A DNA stretch of 64,000 bases, from positions 202,377 through 266,376 of the forward strand of contig NMRB01000664.1 of assembly GCA_002633025.1 (NCBI GenBank). The letters are read 5' to 3'. Each line of letters opens with the position of its first letter. The stretch's first letter is position 1. Source of the DNA: Notospermus geniculatus. Taxonomy: Eukaryota > Nemertea > Pilidiophora > Heteronemertea > Lineidae. Positions 21,655 to 34,480 of this stretch are shown one piece after another. The notes beneath the pieces are model-generated. The model searched no databases and was not told the DNA's origin. It saw nothing but the letters and a program-made list of their open reading frames with translations. The position numbers and the translations under genes are program-made.

Positions 21655-22560
21655 GTCATGAAATGGTCCATGGACCACCTGAGTGAATGTACCAGAAGAA
21701 CAAATGACAAATGGATGTACCAGAAGAACAAATGACAAATGTTAAATCGAAATGTTCCAGGGCTAGCCTTCAGTTCCAGGGTAATATGATTATGGTCACA
21801 ATTTGATCACACCAAGTTGGACGACGATACTAGGTCAAACACCCAGAAACGTGCCACCACATGGCACAATTTTGGACTTTGACCTCTATGGCCTTGAAAA
21901 GTAGGTCAAATAAAAAAACCATTATCTATGTCATGCATCCTCATTAGATGAACCTATGACAAAAATTTGGAGATGATCCAGTCATTAGTTCAGGCGTTAT
22001 ATTGCACTTCTTGTGTTTTCGGTTTTGTACACCTGGTGGCCAAGCCAAGAGTCGGATCTGACCAAAAACGTTGGTGCTATTGGTCATCTGACAGAGGTAT
22101 ACCAAGTTTCAGCTCAATAGCCCCAGCGGTTACGAAACCTGCCACCAAATGGCAAAATTCTAAACTTTGACCTCTGTGACCTCGAAAAGTAGGGCAAATC
22201 AAAAACCCGTTATGTATTTTATGTATCATCATTAGATACACCTGTAGTAAAAATTTGGAGATGATCCAGTCATTAGTTCAGGAGTTATGATTGCACTTTT
22301 TGTGGTTTTGGCCACCTAGTGGCCAAACCAAGAATGAGATTTCACCGAAATTTTGTCAATGAGTAACTACACCTTGAAGTACATTTTTGTACATACAAAT
22401 TCTAACTCGATTGCTCAAACCATCATAAAAATCTAGCCCTTTGAAATTTTCACAAAAGGGCCCCTATTGACAAAACTAGTACATGTAATCGCAACGTGTC
22501 CCAAATCGAATATCCATGTCGCGCCAGATTGTATTAAGATGGATGAACTCAGGGAAAATC
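21655..22560 (+). mobile_element. Helitron-like dispersed repeat, internally duplicated
   Basis: ATGGTCCATGGACCA starts it. The half-site block and the AAATTTGGAGATGATCCAGT block each occur twice (near 21880 and 22168, and near 21965 and 22250). Confidence 0.55.
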
Positions 22561-23124
22561 TTGGTAAAACAAATCCAGTAGCAATAAAGCTACAAAATGA
22601 TCAAACAGGATTGTGAGTCATGGCCATGGTCGATGACATCAGAAATTTAACGACTCCTTCTTCTAGTACACATCTACAATTCCTGATAGTTTGGTTGTGA
22701 TAAATGACTTGATTCTTGATTTATCCATCAGACAAGTAATTTTCTAAGGAGAGAGAAAAACAGTGAAATCAAGAAATATCGCCCATTTGTGAGTGGGGCG
22801 ATATTGATCTTAATAAGTCATTGTTAGAAGACTTAATGGTTGAGCATTAACTTCAAGGGAAGAGGTTATCAGCAACAAGTGGTTTGCAGCTCACCGCATT
22901 GCAATCTTGGATATTTTCACAGCTGTTTACTTTCAAGGAGTTGCTTAAATTCTTTTCAAATGTATTATTCTAGTGGTTTGTATTCTGATGGATTGCTCTG
23001 ATTTCCATCTGTTAATTCCTCATTTGATAATGGTGATTAGTACCTATCATTCCAACAGGTAAAGTGAAGCCAATGAAATACCTCAAAGATACCTTTGATC
23101 ATAAGCCTGAACTCGTTTCTCTTA
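22561..23124. other. No gene recognised
   Basis: AT-rich sequence without repeats that I can match elsewhere in the window. Confidence 0.5.
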
Positions 23125-23460
23125 GGGGCCGTCTCAAAATTGTTTTGATGCCAAAAAGACAAAGTGACTTCCTATGCGGGGTCCTCGATTTGGGGAAGCC
23201 CACTTCATTTTTTTTGTTGAAAAAATTGGCATCATTCTTTTTTACAGGATAATGACTTTTATATGCAGTCTTCACAAAGGAACAAGATTCTGGCTACATG
23301 GGTCTAATATGGAATGTGCGAGTCAGAGCTATAAACTTACCACTTGGGATGAGGCCAATGTCAAGTGCCCACTTCATCTTTTCAAGGGGGTCAGGGAAAA
23401 GACGAAGTCACTTCGTCTTTTTTTCGTCTTTTGGCATGAATGTAATTTTGAGACGGCCCC
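23125..23460. mobile_element. Inverted-repeat element, GGGGCCGTCTCAAAATT ends
   Basis: The ends GGGGCCGTCTCAAAATT / AATTTTGAGACGGCCCC are exact. Sub-terminal inverted blocks include TGGCAT/ATGCCA and GACGAAGTCACTTCGTC. Confidence 0.8.
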
Positions 23461-23619
23461 TTTAAGAACTACCATTTTCGTGAGCACAATTTCTGACAAG
23501 CAGTAGAGAGAAACCTTGGCGGGCAGGTACCGCTGTCACCACTGTACGTGTTAGGTGACAGATTACTCTGCTTAGATATGCCCATGATAAAGATTTAACG
23601 AAGATCTATCACGTAGTCA

Positions 23620-24405
23620 GGAGAAATGGCACTTCATTTCAAGTGATTTTGGTCTTCGCCCATAGTGGCAAAGTCAAGAATCCGATTTCACCGAAATTTT
23701 GCCGGTGAATTACCGAGACCTTGAGGTACATGTGTATAAACAAAAATTCGTAAGCTCGCTTATGAATTTTTGGTATAAAGTTTCAATGTAAAAACTTTTA
23801 ATCATGATCAAAAATGCTCCACCTGTAGGCAAAATGGAACCCAACATCGTTCAAAATCAAACTAAAAAAAATAGTTGCACAATAAGATATGGGCCAAAGT
23901 CATTTTCCAAGATGGCCGCCTGGCGGCCATGCTAGAGGTAGAATCGGGCCGAAATTTGCTAAACACATAGAGGGGACCTAGATACATAATCACACCAAGT
24001 TAGAAAACTCCAGGCCAAATAGGAACGAAACGTGCCACAAAAAGGAAAATTCTGAACTTTTATCGCTGTGACCTTCAAAAGTAGGTCAAATCAAAACCCG
24101 TTAGATATGTCGTGTATCCTTATTAGATGATAACAATTTGGAAATGATCCAGCCAGTAGTTCAGGAGTTATTGCACTTCTTTGTATTTCGGTTTCGGCAC
24201 CTAGTGGCCAAGGCAAGAATGGAATCGGACCGAATCGAATCGAAACATGGTGTCATAGGTCATCTGACCGAGGGGTACATACATATGTACAAAGTTTCAG
24301 GTCAAATGCCCCATCGTTACGAAACTGCCCTGCTGACGGACGACGCCGACGAACCACGGACGACGACGGAGGCTGCTGCACGGTAAGAGCCCACCTAAAT
24401 ATGAC
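23620..24405 (+). mobile_element. Helitron-like dispersed repeat copy
   Basis: It contains CCAAGATGGCCGCCTGGCGG, the half-site block near 24070, and the CTGCCCTGCTGACGGACGAC block, ending near GAGCCCACCTAAAT. Confidence 0.55.
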
Positions 24406-24816
24406 CGGTCTACTGTTTCGGTGCTCACATCCATCCTTCTTTCACGTAAATGTTTAAGTCAAAATGTCTGTCTAGAGACATTTGAATGAATGCCGATAGT
24501 AGAAAACCTGCCAAGCTGATCGGATAAAATTAAGCTGTTGAATTGCTCCATGAACAGTGGCTACATTGCAACAGGTGGATGGTGTGGAATGCCGTAATTC
24601 ACTAATGGTTAACACCAAGAACACCCCATTCACTGTTCACATGCGTCTGGTATGTCATGTGTAAACAGGCAGAGGACCTACGGGTCTGGTGGTCCCTCAA
24701 ATATCATAATTCACTGGTGACTACATGGAAAGAACATAGATTGATTGTCTTCAAGGAAGGCACATGGGTAGCAGAATGCAGACAAAGCTGAAGTAAAATT
24801 ATGCTTTTGGTTGTAT

Positions 24817-25379
24817 CATAAAGGAATCAAACATAAAGGTTTAACTGCGAACGATGAAGTAACTGAGGGATACACTTCATGTGTTGCCACCAGATGTCTC
24901 TCACTGCCTGAATTTTGGCTTCACGTAACAGGCAGGAGCTTCAACTTTTTTTATGGTAGTGGGGTACATGAATCTGTCAACTTGATGCCTCGAATTCCAT
25001 TTCTGAGGATGGATGACGGAGCTATTTGCAGCACAATTAGTGTTCCATGTGCCCCGACGGAGAACAACCGGCACGGACGACGGCCTCATTCGAAATGACC
25101 ACGATCGAAGTTCGCGATTACGCAAGATCACTCGTGACCTCAAATGTACACATATGACCCTGCGCTCTCATCGTTTGTGGGGTTCTCATTAATTCAGTCC
25201 TTTTGTATCATCAGATCAACTAGTCGGAATTCAACAAAATTTGCAGTAAACATGCAGAAGGGTCTTGCCTATCATATGCACGAGTCAGAATGCAAATCTG
25301 TTGAGGTTTAAAGGGATACTGTCCATATTTATAAAATGCTAAATTTGTAAGTTGAACCTTTATGTTAGATTCCTTTATG
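24817..25379 (+). mobile_element. CATAAAGG family, full-length copy
   Basis: This 563-bp element has 25-bp terminal inverted repeats (CATAAAGGAATCAAACATAA and its complement at the right end). The interior has no intact gene. No target duplication is visible here, but sister copies show 7 bp. It serves as the reference for the family. Confidence 0.8.
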
Positions 25380-26018
25380 CTAATACATTGTAGTTCTTAA
25401 AGGGACCCAGAGAGAACTGCAATACAATCCAAACTTTTGCAGATCACAGGTGCCACCCCCATTAAGGGTAAACAAACGGCCACTTTGACAACATATCTCT
25501 GTTATTCTTTGAAGAAAGATACAAACATACTCCTCAATTGAAAATTTTGCAAAACGAATGGTTTTGTGTTTGCAACAAAGTCACCACCACATTTCTCAAT
25601 CCAGCACACGTTTTTAATCACCATTCCTCTGACTGCAGTATTCAATTACCATTGATATATGGTTCGAGGTTATACCTGTCTGAGCATGGTGCACCATCCC
25701 AAATCATCTGAAACTCATCCTGCATCTTGGAGTACGGGATTATTAATCTACAGCACATCACATAAATATTTCTGTCTATCTTATCATGTGGAACTATCTC
25801 TTTTACTGCAATGGCAGAGGACTAATAGAAGCAAACAGGCAGTTCAAACAAACGTGTTACTTCTATATTCTGGCACTGGTGCTGGCACTTTTCAGCAGAA
25901 CAAGAGGCCCATGGGCCTTGCACTCAGCTGATATCCTACATCCAGGTTTGACAAGAGGCATGGCAACCTGGGGCTTCGCAGGGGTTGAGAAAAGTTCCCG
26001 TGGTAAAACTTACAGAAA
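25380..26018. other. No gene; one possible repeat start
   Basis: AACAAGAGGCCCATGGGCCT (25898-25917) resembles the starting palindrome of Helitron-like repeats seen in marine invertebrates. The 90-residue frame across it is not called. Confidence 0.45.
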
Positions 26019-26258
26019 GGAAGTAAGAAATAAAAGTGGAAAATAAGAAGCGGGAAATTTTGGAATTTTGCGCGAATTTTTTCAATTTCGCAAATTGGGA
26101 GAAATTTTCTTAAAATGATATGACAGTTTGTCCGATTTTTCGGGCGACATTTCTCAAAATGGGAACAAAATTTTCTCCTAATTTGAGAAACTGAAAAAAT
26201 TCGCGCAAAAGAGCAAAATTTCCCACTTCTTATTTTCCACTTTTATTTCTTACTCCCT
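26019..26258. mobile_element. Palindromic element, GGAAGTAAGAAATAAAAGTG end
   Basis: The two halves are inverted over about 100 bases with a centre near 26138. It is AT-rich and non-coding. Confidence 0.75.
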
Positions 26259-27019
26259 TCAACAAATTCAGTCTGTGACTCCTCAAAAACTTTGTTGTTT
26301 GTATGCCCCCCCCCCCCAAAAAAAATCTCAGGCTTAACTTGTTTCTTCAACAAAAGCAACAATTTATTGCATACTTGTTTGGACAACTCCAGGGTGGAGA
26401 TGCGAAATACTTGTGTACGCATGTCAAGGAAAGAAAGAATAAAATATAATAGACATCATCATTGAAAGGAAATCAATTAACGATCGATAAAAGCTATAAT
26501 CGTTTTACCTGCAGGCAAGGCGGGGTGAAATACAATAGAAATGTTTCCAACTCTGCTGGCCAAATCAGACAATACATTTTCCATGCACATCCATGTTGCA
26601 ACACCGAAGGTTCGTTATCAACTTAACCTGAAACAACGTACATAGAACCTGAACAGCTTTTAGTTAAACAAACATAAATTTTATGCAAATTGTGTCTTCA
26701 ACGCTGTACTTGAAAGTGCATGACAATTTATTTTGGTTCACATGAAATGAATCGAGCCCTGTGATGAATTCCCAGCTACGTCAGAATTCATCAGAAATAC
26801 AATGTACTTGAAAGAAGAAGCTTTAGAATTTCATCTAATTATATTGTCTATATCTCTCCACAACTGCAGGATGATTTTTACAACACGCAGTCATGTAATT
26901 AGTGCTGCTTAGCTCATGGCATTAAAGGGAAAATGTCTAAGACAATTTTATCATGAAGGAAGTGACAGCGAACAACCTGTATGATGTTCCCAGCTCCAAT
27001 TCTATAAAGTTGGTGATAT
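26259..27019. other. No gene recognised
   Basis: It contains a C10/A8 homopolymer (26308-26325) and AT-rich DNA. A frame at 26953 opens MKEVTANNLYDVPSSNSIK but runs into the dispersed repeat. Confidence 0.45.
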
Positions 27020-27725
27020 CAAAATCTTCTTATATGGTTGCAGTTAATTGGGAAAAATGTCATCAGACAGAACCTTGTCGGGCGCAGCATCACATCACTG
27101 GTAATGAGGCGACGCCCATACTTTATCCTGTACGTTGCCAACGCCGTCAATGACGTCCCATGTGGCCATCTTGAAAAAATTGCCTTAAGGACACACTCTA
27201 GGTCAAATCACCATGAAATGTACCAGTACCACCCCACAATGAAATTTGTGACCCATGACAGCAAAATGAGTCGGAATGCGCAGAGAAGAAGACCCAAGGT
27301 GAACCAACGGTTTGTTGATTTCAGCGCTGTCTGCCCATTGTGATATTTGACTTTCTCATTTCTGTAATTATTCTCTGGTGTCAGCTTGAGTCTTCTTTCC
27401 TGCGCAATCCGACTCATTTTGCTGTCACAAGTCACATTTTGAGCTTTGATCTCTTTGACCTTAAAAAATAGGTCAAATTAAAAATGATGTACATGTAGTC
27501 TTATAAGAGCATATTAAATATTGCATGATTATAGTGAACAGTATTCAGGAGGTCCACCCCTAAAAATTAATGTCATCACAAAGTGCCCCGTACAGGCAAG
27601 TGTGCTAAATATTGGCCTGCAGGTACTTTTGACGCAAGGTACCCTCGCACAAAGTTTCAAATTTCTACTCCAGGCGATTAGGAAACTTACCACCTCTGTC
27701 CACTCCATGACAACGGATTATGATG
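27020..27725 (+). mobile_element. Helitron-like dispersed repeat, degraded
   Basis: A diverged copy recognisable by ATGTGGCCATCTTGAAAAA, a decayed half-site block at 27450 and a GGAAACTTACCACC block. It is interrupted by the palindrome at 27248-27436. Confidence 0.45.
27248..27436. mobile_element. Inverted-repeat element within a dispersed-repeat copy
   Basis: Left GTGACCCATGACAGCAAAAT and a right complement ending AGTCAC enclose arms of about 50 bases. It interrupts the Helitron-like repeat just before its half-site cluster. Confidence 0.7.
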
Positions 27726-28603
27726 GGTGACAGATGACATCTTATGACATAAGCTCACCAGAGATGAGTTATGAGGAATCCAACTGATTCTTTTTTTACC
27801 CAAGAAAAAGGCAGAAGACTGATCAACTACATGCTGTACCTCTGAGAGCACTTTATTATGGAAAATGTACACTTCAAGTTTACTTCTGACATACACTCTT
27901 TCAAATAGACTATCCTGTGTTTTTGTGTTTATACATGTATCAGTTGAAAATTTTTAGTAAACCAGCAAATACTTTGTGGCTAGAAAAAAACCCCACAACG
28001 AACGAAAATACTTCTGCACTGATATGACATGCACGCACCAGACGTCGAAGGTACAAATAAAACCATCCTATTCTAAAAATAGCAAACCCCTTCTGGAAAT
28101 ACACCCGAGCCCCACATTTCTAGTCGAACCATGATATCAATCTGAGATCGATATAATTGATTGACCTGCGAAAAAGAAAAGCTGGTTGCACAAGTCACGG
28201 TTACAGCCACAAATAGCAAACTTTCTGAATGCAGGAACAGCACACGAACACGCAACTCCAAGTTAGAATAAGCAGCAGAGAGGAAACCTGATCTTTATAA
28301 TGGGAAATAAGTCAATATTTTATCATTATGTCTCCGAGGAATGATGTCTGATGACAGACAAATGATGGCTACAAGAACTTCACTGACTAAATAGAAATCA
28401 ATAAGACAATTAACCCTTTTGTTCCCTTGATCGAAATATTGAAGACGAGACTGTCCATGATCGCAATATGGGCGCAGGGGGTCGCCAAGTCTCGCTAGGG
28501 GGCGCCAGGTCTATTTTTTAGGTTTTTGGCCAGCAAACTGATTTCAGTGATCGAACTCATCCTAAATGTACATTTACAAGTACAAGTACATTTCACCCTA
28601 TAT
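27726..28603. other. No gene recognised
   Basis: Unremarkable sequence; a CGCTAGGGGGCGCCAGG patch lies near 28491. Confidence 0.5.
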
Positions 28604-28607
28604 TAAA

Positions 28608-28801
28608 GGAGCACGGTATTGGATCTCAAATGCGTTATTTGACTGCTGACGTAGAGGAAGCCGCCTAGCGGCAGTAAGACGAACTACAAAAATGCATTAC
28701 AAAATGTACGTAGTAATTCGCCGACAACGTAGTTAGTCCCTGGGTTGGTGAGTGGCGCGGTGGCTCCGGCTGTCGAGAAAAAGTGGCAATACGGTGGGCC
28801 T
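28608..28801. mobile_element. TTAA-flanked inverted-repeat element
   Basis: TTAA lies at 28604-28607 and 28802-28805. Ends are AGGAGCACGGTATTGG and the complement of AGGCCCACCGTATTG. The element is 194 bp. It abuts, three bases away, the target duplication of the next element at 28818. Confidence 0.75.
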
Positions 28802-28817
28802 TTAACTCACTAACGAA

Positions 28818-29199
28818 CACTTTGGTTCCCGAAGCCATCGCTAGGGCTAGAAGGCTTCGGCTCTGGCTGCCATCTTTGCGACAAAAATTTGTCGCGGATC
28901 TATTTATACATCATTATGTTGACATCTTGGGTTATTTTTAGAACAACCACGTAACGTGGGTGCTAAAATGTAATCGAACACGCTGAATCGCGCGTAATGG
29001 CAACACCGAGGACGTTTCTTGATGAGAATTTTTGTATGTGTTGCAGATCTGTAACAAAAGGTCAAAATCATCGCCGTTTTGTAGCCCGGAGGAGAATGAA
29101 ATTTTACCAGAAAATGGACCGTTACAATGACGTCAGCGACAAAATGGCAGCCAGAGCCGAAGCCTTCTAGCCCTAGCGGTGGCTTCGGGAACCAAAATG
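28818..29199. mobile_element. Inverted-repeat element with 9-bp duplication ACTAACGAA
   Basis: ACTAACGAA lies at 28809-28817 and 29200-29208. Arms of about 70 bases are nearly perfect, starting CACTTTGGTTCCCGAAGCC on the left. The interior includes CpG-rich sequence with no long frame. A 9-bp duplication suggests a Mutator-like family; the family call is inference. Confidence 0.85.
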
Positions 29200-29709
29200 A
29201 CTAACGAAGGCTGAATAAAAGTGCTAAAATGCGTTTTTGCACTGTCATTGCACCAACGAATTCCTGAGTTGCAAGTTTCAGTACCATTATAGAACGGCAT
29301 TTTCCCACCACCAGACTATTCCAGCAAACCTAAATCTGTGTACAACACCACTACTCAAGAAATAATTTATTAAGTACAATCCTCCTTTCTACAGTCATGG
29401 AGAAGAAATCTTGGAACACGTCAACTGAGATCGATTTATCAAAGCAAAGGAATGTTTTTGTAAAAACCACCAGGCAGGCATGTTCGCATGGCGCATTTGA
29501 TGGTAATCTCTGTTCTTGATGAAGTGCTATCCGTTTTTCCAAAGCAGCTGGTGGTATTGGGGGTCACAATACACCAAGGACATATTAGAGGAATAGACGT
29601 TGTGTAGGAATTTTCACTGATTGAAAAAATAAAGGAGGTTCATAGAGTAGTTCATAAGGAGGTTCATAAGGTATTAGAATTCATAGAGTAGCAGCAGTTT
29701 ACCAGTTTT

Positions 29710-29816
29710 CTGCCCCTTAGTGCTGGCGATTGATGCCTCATGCGAGGGTCCGTGGGTTCGAATCTGGTAGGAAGCAATGTCTTTCACCTTTGAAACCCGA
29801 TTTCTATTTCATATTT
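29710..29816 (+). mobile_element. tRNA-derived SINE, A box lost
   Basis: It matches 55489-55595 almost base for base, including the B box GGTTCGAATCT. The 5' part with the A box is absent. Confidence 0.7.
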
Positions 29817-30485
29817 CTCTTGACCACACATGTAGCAGCACAGAAAACCTTAAACATGAATAATGCCAAGTCACCTTATGCCTAGTTGCACATGTGACGT
29901 CATAAGAAGTAAACACAGAAGTTCCAATGGCTTATTTCGATAATATGGATGACTGAAGCAGCCCACACACACTCAAAATGCATGGTTTCGGTGCAAGAGA
30001 GCAAAGAATCAATGGTTTACCTTAGTATTTATTTATTTAGAGCAACCTTCACAACATGAAAGTGAAATGCGAAACTAAGCAATATTTAAACCAATCCTTA
30101 GGCAAGGTATATATATTTCTATAGATTTTTATTAAACAAGTCCTCACGTTCCACGCCCACAAAAATCATCGCACTATGAAGACTAGCCCGAAGAATCCAT
30201 CAGCATAGAACTTGCCCCACCCCCTCCCTCAATAATGAGAAACTCAGCACTTCTAAGCTCTCATTCATGCAATTTCAACAAAGTATCAATTACTATGGTT
30301 TAGAGGGGTGATATTTCAACTTTCAGAGGTGTTGGGGAACACTTCAACATATATACCTGGTAGGACGGGTCTGTGATATTATAATCCATCATTCAAAACT
30401 GCAAAACTGAAAAGCTCTGATTCAACCTGAGTTCAAGATAATCTTCGTTGGTGGATACGGCCTTAAGTGTTGCAAAAGTTCACCA
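29817..30485. other. No gene recognised
   Basis: AT-rich with no matched repeat or supported frame. Confidence 0.5.
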
Positions 30486-30594
30486 GGGCCCGTATTCATA
30501 AAACAACTTTAGTCTAAGTGTGATACTTATCCTTTGTTCAACACAAAAGATAAGTATCACACTCTGACTTAAGTATCTTTATGAATATGGACCC
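30486..30594. mobile_element. Short palindrome, GGGCCCGTATTCATAAA ends
   Basis: Arms contain GATACTTATC / GATAAGTATC. It is 109 bp with a small central loop, and related by its ends to other ATTCATAA-type palindromes in the window. Confidence 0.75.
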
Positions 30595-31111
30595 AGACCT
30601 TTAATTTTGCACTTCAAACACGGAAAAGATCAAGTCAGCAGACAAAGAACTCTACATGTACTGTCGAAAATATGTTATACATGTACAGTTCATGTGACTC
30701 AAAATATTTCAAACAATAGATCATTTAGTTAGAAGTATACACAGTTAGCTGTGTCTTTGGCATGATCATTTTTTGTCAAAAGTGCATTCGATCTATTGTC
30801 GGATATCAATTTGCCACTTGGCACTCCCGAGGGAGGCAGCTGAACGTGATGTATCTTTGACTATTCAAATCCCACTTGACAGATAAAGAGGGATGCTCCT
30901 CATGTGAATTCCTTGTATTGCTTACAATTTTCTTTTCGAAGAATGTGATTAGCCGATCAGTGCAAACGTCTGCAGACTTGGTTTTCTCGCCAGTGTAACT
31001 GTTCACTTGGTATGACGGAATAAATGGACATCTACGGTATAGGCTTCATGATAAAATGTTGTTTGTCCGGAATTCTGATTCAACGCAGAAGTTAGGGTTG
31101 AGCCAGTGTTC

Positions 31112-31577
31112 TTAAAAAGGGAGCTTCCATTCATTGTGGAAAATTTTGAATTTTTGAAATATCGTTAATACATTCAAATTCATTGATAACTGCAACATGT
31201 CATTTTTTTTAAATCAGCAAACTCATCATTTTAAGCATTTTTATTGCATCCCAAGGGGACCATTGCACAGCACATGTGATGTCATGTGTCCTCATTGCAT
31301 ATTTATGAAGGTACAAGCAATAGGCCTAGGCAGTCACAGTATCCCCCACATTCACTACAATGCGTCATATGAAAAAGACTAGCAAATGCTTTTACTTGAA
31401 ATTTGCAATACAAATGCACTTGGCAATGCTGTACAAATCTGAAGTATAAGCATTTGCTAGTCTTTATTCATATGACCCTAAAAGTCTTCATTCTATAAGC
31501 ACTAAGTGACATCACCTCTCATAACAATAGTCTCCATGGATTGATAAAAATTCATAAGTTCACAATGAGTGGAGAAT
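31112..31577. mobile_element. Diverged copy of the 51632 element with a nested hairpin
   Basis: The left two-thirds align with 51632-51850 and the right end aligns up to the ACAATGAGTGGAG block, where the terminus is lost. A 115-bp palindrome (31363-31477) absent from the sister copy has inserted into it. Confidence 0.75.
31363..31477. mobile_element. Short palindromic element, GTCATATGAA ends
   Basis: Inverted arms contain AGCAAATGCTTTTACTT and its complement. It is closely related to 42569-42686. It lies inside the TTAA element at 31112. Confidence 0.75.
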
Positions 31578-32356
31578 TTGTTGAACTCATCAATTCATAC
31601 TGATTGGACAGGTACGGTGTTGCTGATGACAATCCGGGAGGGTGAACCAAGTCGCCGGTATGCAGTGGTTGGCCACCAAATTTCGGCCCTGTCAAGGGAG
31701 ACTGCAGCGTCAGTAAAATCGTCGTTTTGAGAAAAACCGTCCCAGAGGTTTTTCTCTGTTGTGCTGTTTTAATGTTATACCTGGATTCAGGGTAGGAAAG
31801 GAACCTCTTCTGTGGGAAGTATGACCGCTGGAGTGACCTAGGTAGTAGGCCCTAATAGAGAGTGCAGCAACTACACGCTGACTGTACTGAGACTGTGCCA
31901 GCTCAGACTGCAGTAAGTGGCAGACACTGCACTCTATCCTGACATCCGACCCCATATCTTCAGATACTGCATGGTCGCACATGGTGATTTCATGGATTTG
32001 CACACCCTGATCATGAGATTTGATATTCCCAATAGGTGGAGCTGATGTAGCCAAGCCCAAAAGTGTGTTCGTCTCAATTTAGTGAAAAAGACAGATACTG
32101 CAGCTCTCTTGACAATAGCGGAGTGTGGTTGACAAACAAATACTCGTCAATAGGTGGCCAATGGAATGTACAAAAAACTCATTATTCCACTCAGTCATCT
32201 GTAAGCTAAATTGTGCTCCACAGACAAGCGAGAGAAATGGTTATGGATGACATAGCTGTCATCTTCACAGTGTCACACCACTAAGAAAGATCAAATGCCA
32301 CCAACGCCTTGGGGTTTTTCCGACCATTTAGGATGGCAGTAAAGAAAAGTGAATGA
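31578..32356. other. No gene called; one 116-residue minus frame
   Basis: The minus frame 31710-32060 is long for this region but lacks recognisable motifs and has no supporting splice or promoter signals. Confidence 0.4.
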
Positions 32357-33130
32357 TGACACAAGAACCAGTTGGTTGTAGACATGATAAATTGTTGTAC
32401 AGGACCTAACTTTACATCACACACTGACACTGTGGCTGAGAATCATCGAGAGGAAGCCTCGTGAACTGCAGTTGGCTGTGACCACAGCATTCTCAGCAAG
32501 CCAAACGATAGCCATTTTCACTAACCACGACTTTGGCGATGGCTAATATCTCAGAATATGGTACAAATGTCATTGTTAAAAGCGAGACTAGTGGTCTCCT
32601 ATAGCACGGCAATCCGGCCTCTGACCGCTCTGACCACGTCTGACCACTCTGTCTCTTTCGTTGCGCTGCTTTTCTCCTATGGCTAGTTTGCCTGAGGCGA
32701 AGAGCTACTGACAGTATGAGTTCCAATAGGAAGGACCGAAAGCCAAGACACAAGAACCGGTTGGTTGTAGACATTATAAATTGTTGTACAGGACCTAACT
32801 ACATCACACACTGACGCTGTGGCTGTGGATCCGATTGCAGAGAGAACGCCTCAGGAACTACTGTACAGCTGGCTGTGACCACAGCATTCTCAGCAAGCCA
32901 AACGACAGTCATTGTCACTAAGCACGACTCTGGCGATGGATAATGATAGATCTCAGAATATGGTACAAATGCCATTGCTAAAGGCGAGACTAGTCGTCTC
33001 CTAGCACGACAATCCGGCGTCTGACCACTCTGCCTCTTTCGTTGCCTGCTTTTCCCCTATGGCTAGTTTGCCGGAGGCGAGGAGATACTGACAGTATGAG
33101 TTCCAATACGAAGGACCGAAAGCCAAGATG
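32357..33130 (+). repeat. Tandem duplication, period about 389
   Basis: The second unit begins at about 32746 (GACACAAGAACCGGTTGGTT), matching 32357 onward. The units differ by substitutions and a roughly 15-base deletion in the CTCTGACCACGTCTGACC area. Confidence 0.85.
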
Positions 33131-33997
33131 CTCTGGTGTCTGGAGAGCCACTGGGTTCATCTCTGTCTTTCTATCCTCACTTCGCCATGATAATCCTAGT
33201 CTAAGCTGATAGCAGAGTGTTAATCATGCTGGTGTATTGAACTGCAGGGTGAGAGTTAATCGATCCATATGCACCAAATCATGGTAAACACCAACTGTCT
33301 ACAGCTTGCTTCAACAGAGATGGCCACAAATACCTGTACAAGTAGAGGCATTCCCAGTACACCGCTTTCTTCATGTTCAGCGTGGAATGAGACGATGAGA
33401 CATTTCACCTATCATTGGTCACGTCGCAATGTACATTCAGAAGAAGACGCTTTGTCTTGTGTGTACATGTCTACACCACATGCAACATGAAACAGGTTCT
33501 TAAAAACATTCATCCATATTGACCAGCAGCTTGTGTACACAACTGCACACGTGAATACGCTTGAGAGGCAATTGTTTCTGTCCAACATAGTGTGAATTCG
33601 ATTACCTATGTGTCACTGCTCCCAGTATCAATATTCAATCAGAATCAATGCTGGAGACAGATTCTTTCATCATAATTTCCTCCTAGTGTAATCACGCAGA
33701 CTGCCGACCATCTGCCCCCTGCTGGCATCAGCGAAAGAAACCAACCGGCGATGAAAAGCAAGAAAAACGCAATTGCAAAGGACATTCCTGTGAGATATGA
33801 AATAATTTCCAAGGCACATTTTCCCCCAGCGAACATTATCAAACATTAATTTGTATTAGGCTCATTCCTATTTTGGGAATAAATTTTTCTCGAGCTGACC
33901 AAAATATTTTCATTTATAGACCTTACTCAAACCTTGGAGGCATAAAACCTAACAGGTTTTATTCCTCCACAAGCTTAAACCATTCCTTCCTAGTTAC
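33131..33997. other. No gene called; hydrophobic minus frame
   Basis: The minus frame 33645-33842 includes GMSFAIAFFLLFIAGWFLSL, a convincing membrane-like stretch, but no good splice donor follows. It is left as unproven. Confidence 0.4.
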
Positions 33998-34001
33998 TTA
34001 A

Positions 34002-34207
34002 AGGGCCTCCAGAGGCAACTTTTTAGTGCATATTGATATGATTACTCACACAGAATTGGTGGCATGAGGATTCAACCTGGCATCAACTTTGAAGTAAAAT
34101 TTCATCAATGTCCACATTCAATTCACAAGTTAGTGGTCACTAGCGCCATCTTTTGCATCGTAGAAGTACTGTTAGTAGCCCAATTGCATGCTGCCTCTAG
34201 GGCCCCT
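34002..34207. mobile_element. TTAA-flanked inverted-repeat element
   Basis: TTAA lies at 33998-34001 and 34208-34211. Ends are AGGGCCTCCAGAGGCA and the complement AGGGGCCCTAGAGGCA. It is 206 bp and non-coding. Confidence 0.75.
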
Positions 34208-34362
34208 TTAAAGAAATGAAGTGGTTCTGTTAGTAATGGTGTCGAACTTGTCGTGTCGTGTCGAACACGTCGAACTTCTCAAGTGATGAAAATGATGGCG
34301 GCCAATTTTTGGCTCCCCTCCTGGACATGTGTTAGCTAGGGCTTCGACGTAGTACTCAATCT

Positions 34363-34480
34363 AGCCTTACTAGAAACTGTTGCTACCACTGTGTGGGTTG
34401 GACAGGACACCGATCTTGTCGCGTATTATTTCCCGATGCCGCCGCCAAGGGAGGGATACTGAAGCATAGTGTGCCATTTC
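34363..34480 (+). repeat. Dispersed repeat B, copy 3
   Basis: It carries GTTGGACAGGACACCGATCT and CCGCCAAGGGAGGGATACTG. Its upstream 100 bases also resemble 1854-1950. Confidence 0.65.

Noticed and set aside
29710-29816. Possible tRNA gene
   Set aside because: It is a truncated SINE copy lacking the A box.
33645-33842. Minus-strand frame with a membrane-like stretch
   Set aside because: No convincing splice donor or promoter; AT-rich DNA often gives hydrophobic frames.
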